Part shown: one piece after another, positions 18,547 to 27,569 of the stretch | Layout of the letters: each line of letters opens with the position of its first letter | How positions within the stretch are numbered: the stretch's first letter is position 1 | Source of the DNA: UBA7672 sp965279085 | GTDB lineage: Bacteria; Pseudomonadota; Alphaproteobacteria; Caulobacterales; Hyphomonadaceae | Reading direction: 5' to 3' | NCBI GenBank assembly: GCA_965279085.1 | Contig: OZ257149.1 | Location: forward strand, 4,517,513-4,581,512 | Length of the DNA stretch: 64,000 nt | Position numbers and translations under genes: made by a program | The notes under the pieces: model-generated | Seen by the model: only the letters and a program-made list of their open reading frames with translations | The model's database searches: none | What the model was told of the DNA's origin: nothing

Positions 18547-19581
18547 ATGTTCGACAAGCCCGCCTTCGCCGGCCACGAAAGCGTTCATCATTTCTTTGAC
18601 GCCAAGACCGGCCTCAAGGCGATCATCGCGATCCACTCGACATCGCTCGGACCGGCGGCGGGCGGTTGCCGGATGTGGAACTACGCGACGTCGGACGAAG
18701 CGTTTGTCGACGCGCTGCGGCTGTCGGAAGGCATGAGCTACAAGAACGCCATGGCGGACCTGCCGCTGGGCGGCGGCAAGGCCGTGATCTGGGGAAACTC
18801 CAAGACCGACAAGACGCCGGAGCTGTTCCGTGCGCTGGGCCGTGCGATCGAGACGTTGGGCGGTCGCTACTGGTCGGCGGAAGATGTTGGCGTGTCGGTG
18901 CACGACATGGCGTATGCGGCCGAGATCACGAAGTATGTCGCGGGCCTGCCGGGCAAGAGCGGCGATCCCTCGCCGGTGACTGCCAAGGGCGTGTTCCTCG
19001 GCATCAAGGCCAGCGCGCTGCGCGCGTTCGGTTCGGACGATCTGAACGGCAAGCATGTCGCCGTGCAGGGCGTGGGGCATGTGGGCGCGTATGTTTGCGA
19101 GCATCTCGCCAAGGCAGGCGCGAAACTGACGATCACCGATGTGAACCCCGAGGCGCTGGCGACGGTCTCGCAGGCGACGGGTGCGAAGGTGGTGACGCCG
19201 GACGAGATCTATGACGTGGCCGCCGACATCTTCTCGCCGAACGCGCTGGGCGCGATCATCAACCCGAACACGCTGCCGCGCCTGAAGGCGAAAGTGATTG
19301 CGGGCGGGGCCAACAACCAGTTGTCGACGCCGGACATGGGCGAGAAGGTGCTCGAGAAGGGCATCCTCTACGCGCCGGACTACGTCATCAATGGTGGTGG
19401 CATCATCAACGTGGCGGCGGAGATTGCTGGCGCGTATGACCCCGCCTGGGTCGAAGCCAAGGTGCAGCGTCTGATACAGACGCTGGGCGAAGTGCTGGAC
19501 CAGGCCAAATCCGAAAGCCGGGCCTCCAACCGTGTGGCGGATGAACTCGCTCGCAAACGGATTGCGCAGAAGGCGAAGTGA
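18547..19581 (+). CDS. Leucine (branched-chain amino acid) dehydrogenase
   Basis: 344 residues, the usual length for Leu/Phe/Val dehydrogenases. The substrate domain has GPAAGGCRM, MSYKNAMADLPLGGGKAVI with the catalytic lysine, and SAEDVGVS. The NAD-binding domain has VQGVGHVGAYV and ITDVNPE, followed by AGGANNQL and YVINGGGIINVA. It oxidatively deaminates leucine, isoleucine and valine to 2-oxoacids. Choice among Leu, Phe and Val is by overall resemblance to leucine dehydrogenase and is not proven. Confidence 0.92.
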   Translation: MFDKPAFAGHESVHHFFDAKTGLKAIIAIHSTSLGPAAGGCRMWNYATSDEAFVDALRLSEGMSYKNAMADLPLGGGKAVIWGNSKTDKTPELFRALGRAIETLGGRYWSAEDVGVSVHDMAYAAEITKYVAGLPGKSGDPSPVTAKGVFLGIKASALRAFGSDDLNGKHVAVQGVGHVGAYVCEHLAKAGAKLTITDVNPEALATVSQATGAKVVTPDEIYDVAADIFSPNALGAIINPNTLPRLKAKVIAGGANNQLSTPDMGEKVLEKGILYAPDYVINGGGIINVAAEIAGAYDPAWVEAKVQRLIQTLGEVLDQAKSESRASNRVADELARKRIAQKAK

Positions 19582-19591
19582 CGTTGGCGGT

Positions 19592-20200
19592 ATGAAGCTG
19601 ATCGAGGAAATCGAGCGCCGCCCTGAGCTCTTCGGGGAGATCAATGCGGTCAAGCTGGCTGCGGTCGTCGATCCGGAACTCGCTGACTTGCTTTCGCGGA
19701 AGAATGGCGCTCTCGCGCTATCGGGGGCGCTCGTCTTCTTCGGCGTCGGAGATGATCCAGCGCACCCTGTCGATCGGCGCTGCTATCAGGCGTGGGAGGG
19801 GCGCGAAGACTATGGCCTCTCTCCAGCCGACGAGGTCTTCGGCGTAGACATCTTTGGCGATCTGCTGTTTGCCAACGGCGGGGAAGCTTTCCGGCTGGAC
19901 GGTGAGCTGGGAGATCGCGTGCCGCTCGGAAGGCTGACGTCCTGGCTCGGGCAGGACCGTAGCGACGCAGCCGAGGAACTTGGCGGAAGGCTTGCGCGAG
20001 AAAGGTTCGGCGGCCGCGTGATCGGCGAGGATCCACTGCGGATGCTGCCGACCTTTCCCTTTATGATGAAAGAGTTCGTGCCCGGCGAATTCTTCGAAAC
20101 GCCTCTTAGCCGGGCGATTGGGCTCAAGTTGCGGCTGTTCCGACTTTGTCAGAACGCTCCCGAAGGCACCGGCATGGACTGCAGCTTCTGGCGAGCGTGA
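19592..20200 (+). CDS. Hypothetical protein, 202 aa
   Basis: The start is the ATG at 19592, ten bases after the leucine dehydrogenase stop; an in-frame start at 19532 lies inside that gene. No signal or membrane segment is seen. The middle segment (YGLSPADEVFGVDIFGDLLFANGG) has the flavour of SUKH or T6SS-immunity-like (Tdi1/DUF1851) proteins, where a small domain ends in a Phe-Gly-Asp-Leu-Phe strand. The match is weak and no toxin gene is nearby. Three cysteines cluster near the end (LCQNAPEGTGMDCSF). Confidence 0.75.
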   Translation: MKLIEEIERRPELFGEINAVKLAAVVDPELADLLSRKNGALALSGALVFFGVGDDPAHPVDRRCYQAWEGREDYGLSPADEVFGVDIFGDLLFANGGEAFRLDGELGDRVPLGRLTSWLGQDRSDAAEELGGRLARERFGGRVIGEDPLRMLPTFPFMMKEFVPGEFFETPLSRAIGLKLRLFRLCQNAPEGTGMDCSFWRA

Positions 20201-20422
20201 GTGCGCCGCGAGGTTTCCTCAGCTGTTTCTCCCCGTCCAGTTGAATCCAAGTGACCGACTGTTAATGCGGTGATTTGTTGCGTTGCAGCGAGAGCTCAGC
20301 GCGACACTTAATGGCGTAGCTCTTGCTGAGAGGGGTGGTCGCCCACAGCCGTGGGGGGCAGGGTCACAGGGCCAGCCGGTCAACCATAAAACCGGCAGCG
20401 CTGAAACGGTGGGTGTCGGGAC

Positions 20423-20701
20423 ATGTCGGAAGTCGTGGTCCAGATCAGTGCGGATGAATCCCGGGATACGTCCCGGTTGACGACCGCCATCGATGCTTTC
20501 GCCAAATGGGCCGAAGAAACGGGCCTTTCCACCGATTCCGGCGACGCGCCCGACATCATGATGATGACGGAATACACCGGCGGTGAAATGCGCCGGAAGC
20601 TGGTTTTCCAGGACCGCGACCATGCCGCGCGCTTCCTCGTGTTCTGGCGCACAGAGCACCAGCGCGTGCGTCCCTCCGAGGCTGCGGCCATCAGCGCCTG
20701 A
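20423..20701 (+). CDS. Small hypothetical protein, 92 aa
   Basis: Soluble, slightly acidic, not recognised. It shows an N-terminal helix region (TTAIDAFAKWAEETG), a strand with three methionines (DIMMMTEY), and a helix ending in FWRTEHQRVR. Codon use matches its neighbours. The 222 bases upstream (20201-20422) hold no gene; they contain a CCGGT/ACCGG hairpin near 20377-20396 and possible regulatory DNA. Confidence 0.65.
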   Translation: MSEVVVQISADESRDTSRLTTAIDAFAKWAEETGLSTDSGDAPDIMMMTEYTGGEMRRKLVFQDRDHAARFLVFWRTEHQRVRPSEAAAISA

Positions 20702-20935
20702 TCGCCTGATCCGGGTATTCCGAAGCGATACGACACACGCGCGCCCTGACAGGCGATTCGCGCATGTATTTGTGCAGCGCACCGGAGAGTTTCCCTTCAC
20801 TCTCAGGGTGGTAGCCGGTATTCCCTAGTTTGAGCCCCGAATTTCGCCTGTTGGGTGAAAACACGGAGCGCCATCAGTGGGATTCCCGTCCGGAGTGGCG
20901 CTGGCCCTTACGCCACGTCGCGATATAGAGGCGCG

Positions 20936-22135
20936 ATGCCTTCCCAGCCCGTTTCCAGGAATAACGGTTCTCTCCGCGTCGCCGTTGTGGGCGGCGGGAT
21001 CATCGGGCTGAGCGTGGCGCTGGAGCTGAAGGCACGAGGCGCCGACGTCGCCGTCTATGAGAGCGGGATGGAGTTGGGCGCGGGCGTGACATCGCGCGCG
21101 GCGGGGATGCTGGGGGCGGCTTTCGAATGGGCCACGGAGGACGACCAGCGGGCGCTGGCGGCGCTTGCGCGCCACGCGGGGATGTTGTGGCCGGATTTCG
21201 CGGCGCGTGTGGAGCGGCTGGCCGGGGCCGGGCTGGAGTTCTCGAAAGAGGGCGCGATCGTTGTCGCGCGCAATGAGGGCGAGATCGGCTGGCTGGAAAG
21301 ACTGGCGTCGGCCTGCCAGACGCGCGGGCTGCCGGTGAGGCGGTTGTCAGCGGCCGAGGCAAAGCGCGAAGAGCGCGGGATTACCGGCGACATCCGCGCA
21401 GCGCTGTTGTTGCCGGAAGACCGGCAGGTGGATGCGCAGATCGCGCTGCAGCGGCTTGGCGCAGCGCTGGCGCGGCAGGGCGTGGGTCTGAAATACGGTC
21501 GCAGGGTCGACCGGATCGTGGGCGGGCAGATGTTCCAGATGCCGGATGGCGAGAAGTTCGGCCGCGTTGTTCTCGCGACGGGGGCGGGGTCGCTTCCGCA
21601 ATTCGTAGGACCACGCGGCGCGCCGCTGGATACGGGGCTGGCCGCGACGGTTCCGGTGAAGGGGCAGATGCTGGCGCTCGCGCCGGTAGACGGCGCCCCG
21701 CGCCACGTGATCCACGCACGGGACATCTATATCGCGCCGAAGTCGCGGTGGGTTCTTGTCGGGGCGACGAGCGAGCGAGGCAGGGCTGACACCGAGGTGG
21801 ATCCGGCGGTGATTGCCGGGCTGAGGGCGAAGGCCGCTGACCTGGTGGGTGCTCTGGCGGGTGCGCCCGAAGTGACGGGCTGGGCCGGCGTGAGGCCGGG
21901 GACGCCGGACGATGCGCCCATGATCGGCCAGACGGCCATTCCCGGCGTGTTCGCGGCGCTGGGGCATTACCGGAACGGCGTACTGTTCGCCCCCGCCACG
22001 GCCGAGATCGTCGCCGATCAGGTGATTGACGGGAAAGTGAGCCCGCTGGCGGCGGCGTTCGACCCCCTGCGGTTTGACAATGGAGGCGAGGCGCCGCACT
22101 CGCCCTCCGCATCCGGCTTGGCTAATCAGGACTGA
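20936..22135 (+). CDS. thiO: FAD-dependent amine oxidase, ThiO (glycine oxidase)-like
   Basis: 399 residues from the ATG at 20936. The N-terminal FAD-binding loop is AVVGGGIIGLSVALEL, with the acidic ribose-binding end YESG, then GVTSRAAGMLGA. The C-terminal FAD contact (GVRPGTPDDAPMIG, then LGHYRNGVLFAPATA) is the ThiO/DadA pattern. ThiO oxidises glycine to iminoglycine for the thiazole of thiamine. No other thi gene and no recognisable TPP riboswitch is in the window, so a different D-amino-acid or sarcosine substrate remains possible. Confidence 0.85.
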   Translation: MPSQPVSRNNGSLRVAVVGGGIIGLSVALELKARGADVAVYESGMELGAGVTSRAAGMLGAAFEWATEDDQRALAALARHAGMLWPDFAARVERLAGAGLEFSKEGAIVVARNEGEIGWLERLASACQTRGLPVRRLSAAEAKREERGITGDIRAALLLPEDRQVDAQIALQRLGAALARQGVGLKYGRRVDRIVGGQMFQMPDGEKFGRVVLATGAGSLPQFVGPRGAPLDTGLAATVPVKGQMLALAPVDGAPRHVIHARDIYIAPKSRWVLVGATSERGRADTEVDPAVIAGLRAKAADLVGALAGAPEVTGWAGVRPGTPDDAPMIGQTAIPGVFAALGHYRNGVLFAPATAEIVADQVIDGKVSPLAAAFDPLRFDNGGEAPHSPSASGLANQD

Positions 22136-22156
22136 CGGAATTTCGGGAGAGACGAC

Positions 22157-23323
22157 ATGCACAACATCGCCCCCATGACGGAAGACCAGCAGTCAATCCA
22201 GGATGCGGTCGCGGCGGTCTGCCGGGAGTTCGACGCCGAGTATTGGCGCAAGACGGACGAGACCGGCGAGTGGCCGGAGAAGTTTACCAAGGCGATGGCG
22301 GATGGCGGCTGGCTCGGCATCGCCATGCCGGAAGAGGTTGGCGGTTCAGGCCTCGGCCTGAAGGAAGCGTCGATCATGATGCAGACGGTGGCGCGCTCGG
22401 GGGCAGGCTTCACGGGCTGCTCGTCCATCCACCTCAACATCTTCGGCGCGAAGCCGATCGAGAAATTCGGCACATCCGAGCAGAAGCAGGAATTCCTGCC
22501 GAAGATCATCGCGGGCGAGCAGAAGATGTGCTTCGGCGTGACCGAGCCGAACTCGGGTCTCGACACGTCGAGCCTTGAGACGCGCGCCGAGCGGACGAAC
22601 TCTGGCTATATCATCAACGGTCGCAAGATCTGGACGACGGGCGCGCAGCGCGCCGACAAGATCCTGCTGATCGCGCGCACGACGCCGAAGGACAAAGTGG
22701 CGAAGCCCTACATGGGCCTGTCGCTGTTCTACTGCGACATGAAGGGCATCGAGGCGAAGCCGATCCCGAAAATGGGCCGCAAGGCCATCGAGTGCAACAT
22801 GCTGTACTTCGACAATGTCGAAATCCCGAAAGAGTCGCTGATCGGCGAAGAGGGCGCGGGTTTCAAATACCTCCTGCAGGGCCTGAACCCCGAGCGCGTG
22901 CTGTTCGCAGTGGAAGCGATCGGTCTCGGTTTCGCGGCGCTGGAGCGCGCGACCACCTACGCGAAAGAGCGCGTCGTGTTCGGTCGTCCCATCGGCCAGA
23001 ACCAGGGCGTGGCGCATCCGCTGGCGAAATGCTGGGCGGAGCTGAGCGCGGCGGAACTGCTCGCCTACAAGGCGGCCGACCTCTACGACAAAGGTCTTGA
23101 GTGCGGAGCGGAAGCCAACGCCGCAAAGTATCTCGGCGCCGAGTACGGCTTCAACGCGTGCGAAGCTTCGGTGCTGGCGCACGGCGGCATGGGCTATGCG
23201 AAAGAATACGACGTGGAGCGCTACATGCGCGAAGCGATGATCGCACGCATCGCGCCGGTGAGCCGCGAGATGATCCTGAACTTCATCTCCGAACGCGTGC
23301 TGGGGCTGCCGAAGAGCTACTAG
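22157..23323 (+). CDS. Acyl-CoA dehydrogenase
   Basis: 388 residues, normal length. The FAD flavoenzyme removes two hydrogens at C2-C3 of an acyl-CoA. Visible are MCFGVTEPNSGLDTSS (FAD/substrate segment), GRKIWTTGAQRAD, VFGRPIGQNQGVAHPLA, and the C-terminal LAHGGMGYAKEYDVERYMREA. It lies 21 bases after the ThiO-like gene, so a joint transcript is likely. Substrate chain length cannot be told from the sequence. Confidence 0.95.
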   Translation: MHNIAPMTEDQQSIQDAVAAVCREFDAEYWRKTDETGEWPEKFTKAMADGGWLGIAMPEEVGGSGLGLKEASIMMQTVARSGAGFTGCSSIHLNIFGAKPIEKFGTSEQKQEFLPKIIAGEQKMCFGVTEPNSGLDTSSLETRAERTNSGYIINGRKIWTTGAQRADKILLIARTTPKDKVAKPYMGLSLFYCDMKGIEAKPIPKMGRKAIECNMLYFDNVEIPKESLIGEEGAGFKYLLQGLNPERVLFAVEAIGLGFAALERATTYAKERVVFGRPIGQNQGVAHPLAKCWAELSAAELLAYKAADLYDKGLECGAEANAAKYLGAEYGFNACEASVLAHGGMGYAKEYDVERYMREAMIARIAPVSREMILNFISERVLGLPKSY

Positions 23324-23411
23324 GGCGTATCGTCCGACTGCCCCATCTCCGCCTCATTTCGCCGGTCACCTCCGCGCGCTGAAGTCTTGAAGCGCCTGTT
23401 GGGGGAGCGTC

Positions 23412-24215
23412 ATGCGGATCGCCGTGGCATTGCTGGCCGTCGTTGTAGCAACGAGCGGCTGTGCTTCGTGGGACAAGTCCGAGACTGTCGTCGCCGAGAT
23501 CGGTCGCGTGCCGGTCGAGGAAGCCATCGGGCTTTCGCGTGTGGAGCTCGAGAAGCGGCTCGGGCTGACGCCAGCCAAGGAACCGACCTTGCTCAGCGCC
23601 TGGCTTGAGGACGGCGCGCTGATGCAGCGGGTGGGCATGTATGACATGGCGCAGCAACAGCGCTGCCCGAGCGGACGGTTTCCGGAGGTGGGGTTCGAGC
23701 GCGCCGGCAAGACATGGGGCATACCCAATCTGTTCTATCGCGACGGTAAGCTCAGCGGGTTGGGCGACGACAAGCGTATCGGCGACGACCCAACTCAGCC
23801 TGCTTTCCTGAAGGCGACCTGCGAGACGTATCGTCGCGCGGGTAAGGACACGGCGACTGACGTCACCATGATCGCGCTCTCCGCGCCGATCCTGCTGCCG
23901 ATCGGTGCGGCCCTGCATGGCATCAACGCCATCGGTTCGATCGGCTCGCCCGATATGAATGCGGGGCTCGCGCAGCTGCCACTCGGCGCCGAGCCGCCGG
24001 GTGGGCTCGATGCGTATCTTGCGAAACTACCGCCGGGCGCGCGCCTCGTCAGCCGTGAGGCGAACATGGTGCGGATCGAGTTCTGCCGCAGGAAGTGCGA
24101 AGACAGGTCGGTGGACCGGGCGGCCGGCGCCGTCTTCGTTGATGGGCGAGTCGTGCGGCTCGATGGCGGCAAGTGCGTGCTGACGGTCGAGCGGACTTTC
24201 AAGTGTGCGCCTTGA
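23412..24215 (+). CDS. Hypothetical lipoprotein, 267 aa
   Basis: The ATG at 23412 has GGGGGAG just upstream. The signal peptide ends in the lipobox ATSGC (Cys17). Residues 35-60 have a short helix pair (VPVEEAIGLSRVELEKRLGL), and a hydrophobic stretch near 160 (VTMIALSAPILLPIGAALHG) may lie in or against the membrane. Four cysteines lie in the last about 45 residues (FCRRKCEDR and KCVL...FKCAP), suggesting disulfides. I do not recognise the family. Confidence 0.8.
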   Translation: MRIAVALLAVVVATSGCASWDKSETVVAEIGRVPVEEAIGLSRVELEKRLGLTPAKEPTLLSAWLEDGALMQRVGMYDMAQQQRCPSGRFPEVGFERAGKTWGIPNLFYRDGKLSGLGDDKRIGDDPTQPAFLKATCETYRRAGKDTATDVTMIALSAPILLPIGAALHGINAIGSIGSPDMNAGLAQLPLGAEPPGGLDAYLAKLPPGARLVSREANMVRIEFCRRKCEDRSVDRAAGAVFVDGRVVRLDGGKCVLTVERTFKCAP

Positions 24216-24265
24216 GACGCTTCTCTCTGGCCGCGTGTGTCCGCGAAACCGGCGTGACTCCAAGG

Positions 24266-24286
24266 GGCGCCCATTAACCGGGCGCC
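24266..24286. other. Perfect GGCGCCC/GGGCGCC hairpin
   Basis: A 7-base stem with a 7-base loop in the 168-base gap after the lipoprotein gene. No T-tract follows on either strand, so a terminator role is uncertain. Confidence 0.4.
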
Positions 24287-24383
24287 AAACGGCCGCACCT
24301 CCTGGCTGACGAGTCCCGTTGGCGGCAGCTGACCTCCATGTAGCTTTCCATCCAAGGGGAAAGAAACGTCGGGAGAGTAGAGT

Positions 24384-24521
24384 ATGACCTGTGCGCCAGC
24401 GCCTGTCGCGAAATCCGCAACTGCCGCCTATCCGCCGGGAATGATGATGTGGATGGGCATGTACGCCGTGCTGTTCACCATCGCCGGCGGCATGATCGCC
24501 TACATGTACAATCCGGACTGA
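24384..24521 (+). CDS. Met-rich single-span small membrane protein, 45 aa
   Basis: The ATG at 24384 follows GGGAGAGTAGAGT and the frame ends in TGA at 24519-24521. The protein has a short Ala/Pro-rich head, then MMMWMGMYAVLFTIAGG and MIAYMYNPD, a single hydrophobic helix with eight methionines in 45 residues. The ribosome binding site, composition and position in an otherwise empty gap between two convergent genes make it likely to be real. The function is unknown. Confidence 0.65.
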   Translation: MTCAPAPVAKSATAAYPPGMMMWMGMYAVLFTIAGGMIAYMYNPD

Positions 24522-24533
24522 CCTGTCCGTCGA

Positions 24534-25463
24534 TCAGTCTGCGACGGGCGTGAGACGCGCGCGGTTCTGCGCGCCATCGGCGCCGTTATAGACAAACCAC
24601 ACATCGCTGCCTTCCCACTCCAGCTCGATCGGCTGGAAGGGGCGGCCACGCATGTTGTTGGGGTCTTTGGTGACGATCGGTTTCAGCGAGAGCTTGTTGT
24701 CTTCCACGGTGTATTCGCCGCCAAAGCTCGCGAACTGGCCGAGCACAGTTCCCATTTCGGTTTCAGTCCGAACGTTGCCCAGCACGGGCCGAGGCTCGAA
24801 GGCGGACACGAAGTTGGCGGCGAAATAGTTCGGCGTGAACACGTAGAAGCCGGGCTGCATGTCGTCGAGATGGCGGCCTGCGTTGGCGCCCGTGCCGATG
24901 ATCATCTCCTCGCGGCGCCAGACGCCCTGGAGCTTGCGGGCGGCTTCCGTCGGCGCGGCTGTGTTGTCGAGTTGACGGATCAGACGCGTCCGCACGTCTC
25001 CGCCATCGGCGGTTGTGGTGGTGAGCCAGAGATCGCCCCCGACCCAGCTGGTGTCGTAGGTTACAGGCGCCCCCGTCATGCCGGAAGGATCAGTGGCGAC
25101 GGCGGGCGTGAGGGTCACGCTGTTGCCGCTGGAAGCGTAGGTTCCAGAGCTTCCCGAGAAGGCTGCGAAGGCGCGGCCCTGTTCCTCGACCGATGGCTTT
25201 TCAGCGAGCAATGGGCGCGGCGTGAAGCCTTCGACGGCGGCGTAGCCGTAGTTTGATTTCGAGAAGACGTAGATGCTTGGCTGCACGTCGATCGTATGAG
25301 GGCCCGCATGTGGGCCAGACTCGATGACGACTTCCGCGCGCGTCCACACGCCCTCAATGACGTGTGGAATTTCGGCGGCGTCGGCAGAGCGGGAGGAGTC
25401 AGGGGCGCAGGCCGCCAGGAGCAGGCCTGCGGAGGTCGCTAGAATGACGATTGATCGGTTCAT
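24534..25463 (-). CDS. Lipoprotein with two tandem lipocalin-like repeats
   Basis: 309 residues from the ATG at 25461-25463 (GAGGGATGCC upstream). The lipobox is LLAAC. Residues about 33-165 and 175-305 are two copies of one domain: each begins GVW-R-E and continues with G-x-H-x-x-D-x-QP-x-x-YVF, then F-P-RP-L, and ends in a run of strands with W-GD/SD. This resembles the lipocalin-like domains of bacterial secreted proteins. Ligand binding in the envelope is likely; the ligand is unknown. Confidence 0.82.
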   Translation of the reverse strand: MNRSIVILATSAGLLLAACAPDSSRSADAAEIPHVIEGVWTRAEVVIESGPHAGPHTIDVQPSIYVFSKSNYGYAAVEGFTPRPLLAEKPSVEEQGRAFAAFSGSSGTYASSGNSVTLTPAVATDPSGMTGAPVTYDTSWVGGDLWLTTTTADGGDVRTRLIRQLDNTAAPTEAARKLQGVWRREEMIIGTGANAGRHLDDMQPGFYVFTPNYFAANFVSAFEPRPVLGNVRTETEMGTVLGQFASFGGEYTVEDNKLSLKPIVTKDPNNMRGRPFQPIELEWEGSDVWFVYNGADGAQNRARLTPVAD

Positions 25464-25648
25464 GGCATCCCTCGAACGCAAGATCGAAAGGGCAATGCAC
25501 GTGCTCTCCAGTAGCACGGCTCTGACTGGGAGTAATGCTGCGGTGCAGATGTTTCGTAGCTGCGCTGCGGTAGGCGGTGATCGGTCATTGCCTTCCGTGC
25601 GCGGAGGCCTAGCGTTCGCGGAAGGCGCTAATGCGAGACAAAGGCTTC

Positions 25649-26383
25649 ATGTCGTCCATCCTGATCACCGGCGCGGGTAGCGGAATTGGCCGTGCGACAG
25701 CTGCTGCCTTCATCAAGGCAGGCTGGGATGTTGCTCTGGTCGGGCGGCGGCGTGAGGCGCTGGAGGAATCCGCGAAGGCAATCGGCGGCGGGCTGGTGCT
25801 GCCGGGGGATGTGACGAGCGCCGAGCAGGTCGAGGGCGTGTTCGCGGAGGCGGTCACGCGGTTCGGGCGGCTGGACGCGCTGTTCAACAATGCGGGGCGA
25901 GGCTCGCGGCCGAAGACGATCGACGAGATGGCGCTGGAGGACTGGCGCGGTGTTCTCGATGTGAACCTGACAGGTGCGGTGCTTTGCGCGCGGGCTGCCT
26001 TCACTCAGATGCGGCGGCAGTCGCCGCAGGGCGGACGGATCATCAACAACGGGTCGATCTCCGCTCATGCGCCGCGGCCGGGCTCGACGCCCTATACCGT
26101 CACCAAGCATGCGATCACGGGGCTGACGAAATGCCTGTCGCTGGACGGCCGGCCGTTCAGCATTGCGTGCGGGCAGATCGACATCGGCAATGCGCTGACC
26201 GAGATGGCCGCGCCGATGATCAAGGGCGTGCCGCAGGCGGATGGGCGCATCCTGCCGGAGCCGACAATGGATGTGGACGATGTCGCTAAGGCCGTGCTGA
26301 TGATGGCGGAGCTGCCACTCAGCGCCAACGTGCAGTTCATGACGGTGATGGCGACGAACATGCCCTTTGTGGGCAGGGGATAG
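25649..26383 (+). CDS. Short-chain dehydrogenase/reductase
   Basis: 244 residues from the ATG at 25649 (AAAGG upstream); an in-frame ATG at 25631 would add six residues. Classical SDR: TGAGSGIGRA for NAD(P) binding, NNAG, the catalytic Ser in NNGSISA, and Tyr/Lys in PYTVTKHA. It ends nine bases before another SDR and the two probably form an operon. The substrate is unknown. Confidence 0.93.
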   Translation: MSSILITGAGSGIGRATAAAFIKAGWDVALVGRRREALEESAKAIGGGLVLPGDVTSAEQVEGVFAEAVTRFGRLDALFNNAGRGSRPKTIDEMALEDWRGVLDVNLTGAVLCARAAFTQMRRQSPQGGRIINNGSISAHAPRPGSTPYTVTKHAITGLTKCLSLDGRPFSIACGQIDIGNALTEMAAPMIKGVPQADGRILPEPTMDVDDVAKAVLMMAELPLSANVQFMTVMATNMPFVGRG

Positions 26384-26391
26384 GAGACAGC

Positions 26392-27168
26392 ATGGGACGT
26401 CTTGCGGGCAAGGTTGCGCTGGTGACAGGCGCGGCGAGCGGGATCGGCAGGGCCAGTGCTGAAGCGTTAGCGCGCGAGGGCGCGAGCGTGGTGCTGACTG
26501 ACGTTCAGGTCGACAAGGGCGTGGATGTCGCCGCCGGGATCGGGAAGGCGGGCGGCAAGGCGGTGTTCGCGCGGCAGGACGTGACCAGCGAGCAGGAATG
26601 GGGTGAGATTGTTCGCCGGATCGAGAAGGATTTCGGGCGGCTCGACGTGCTGGTGAACAATGCGGGCATCGCCGTTGGCGGACTGGTGACCGATCTCACG
26701 CTGGAGGAGTTCCAGCGCCAGATGTCGGTGAATGTCGACAGCGTGTTCCTCGGCACCAAGACGGCGCTGCCGCTGATGCGGAAGACAGGCGGCGGATCGA
26801 TCGTGAACATCTCGTCGGTGGCGGGACTGCGTGGCGCGCCTAGGTTGTCGGCTTACTGCGCGTCGAAGGGCGCGGTGCGGTTGTTCACGAAGGCGGTGGC
26901 GCTGGAGTGCGCGGCGATGAAGGACGGTATCCGTGTGAACTCGGTGCATCCCGGCATCATCGATACGCCGATCTGGGGGCAGGTGATCCCCGGATCGAAC
27001 GAGCCGCCGGATCTCGATGCATTGTCGGCGTTCCGCGTGCCGCTGGGCGTGAAGGGACAGCCGGCGGATATCGCCAACGCGATCGTGTTCCTGGCGAGCG
27101 ACGAGAGCCGCTACATGACCGGCGAGGAGGTCGTGATCGATGGCGGCCTGACGATCGGTTCGCTCTAG
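26392..27168 (+). CDS. Short-chain dehydrogenase/reductase, glucose/alcohol dehydrogenase type
   Basis: 258 residues. Motifs are VTGAASGIGRA, the Asp after the second strand (VVLTDVQ) that favours NAD, NNAG, NISSV with the catalytic serine, and SAYCASKGA with Tyr and Lys. The C-terminus (EEVVIDGGLTIG) is typical of the cyclohexanol/linalool/glucose 1-dehydrogenase group. With the upstream SDR it suggests two steps on a cyclic or terpenoid alcohol, which is an inference from context. Confidence 0.93.
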   Translation: MGRLAGKVALVTGAASGIGRASAEALAREGASVVLTDVQVDKGVDVAAGIGKAGGKAVFARQDVTSEQEWGEIVRRIEKDFGRLDVLVNNAGIAVGGLVTDLTLEEFQRQMSVNVDSVFLGTKTALPLMRKTGGGSIVNISSVAGLRGAPRLSAYCASKGAVRLFTKAVALECAAMKDGIRVNSVHPGIIDTPIWGQVIPGSNEPPDLDALSAFRVPLGVKGQPADIANAIVFLASDESRYMTGEEVVIDGGLTIGSL

Positions 27169-27169
27169 C

Positions 27170-27457
27170 TCACTGGCTGTTGCGCCACTTTTCCATGGCG
27201 GCCGAGATGGCGAAGGTCTCGCGATATTTCGGCGAGTCCGATGGGCGCGGCGGCTTGGCCGCGGTGAGGGCCATGATCTCCGCGAGCTTGTTGTGCGCCG
27301 AGCCGGACTGGCCTGCGCCGATATAGGCGTGGAGCTCGACCAGTGCGGATGACAGCACGTCGTCAGCGCGGATGACGAAGTAGGGCTCGTCCTCGGCGAG
27401 CTTGGTGAGCGGATCGTACTTGGACGGGTTGGCTTTCGAGCCGACGGGGGCGGTCAT
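27170..27457 (-). CDS. Small hypothetical protein, 95 aa
   Basis: The ATG at 27455-27457 has GAGG upstream on the minus strand. The protein is soluble, with a central helix pair (FVIRADDVLSSALVELHAYIGAG and AHNKLAEIMALTAAK) and a Lys/Arg-containing end. Not recognised. It is convergent with the SDR (one base between stops) and divergent from the phosphatase gene. Confidence 0.7.
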   Translation of the reverse strand: MTAPVGSKANPSKYDPLTKLAEDEPYFVIRADDVLSSALVELHAYIGAGQSGSAHNKLAEIMALTAAKPPRPSDSPKYRETFAISAAMEKWRNSQ

Positions 27458-27569
27458 GGGTGCCTCATTGCGAATCAGGGGCAGTGTGGGGGGATTCGGG
27501 CCGGCCGCGCGAACAGCCCTGTGGATTGCCGGGTGGACGCATCGCCGCGATTGCCTTAGCTCCCCGCGC

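Noticed and set aside
20702..20935. A TPP riboswitch before the ThiO-like gene
   Set aside because: The conserved CUGAGA and CCUGAUCUGG-type blocks are not found; only a GTGGCG/CGCCAC hairpin (20895-20916) is seen.
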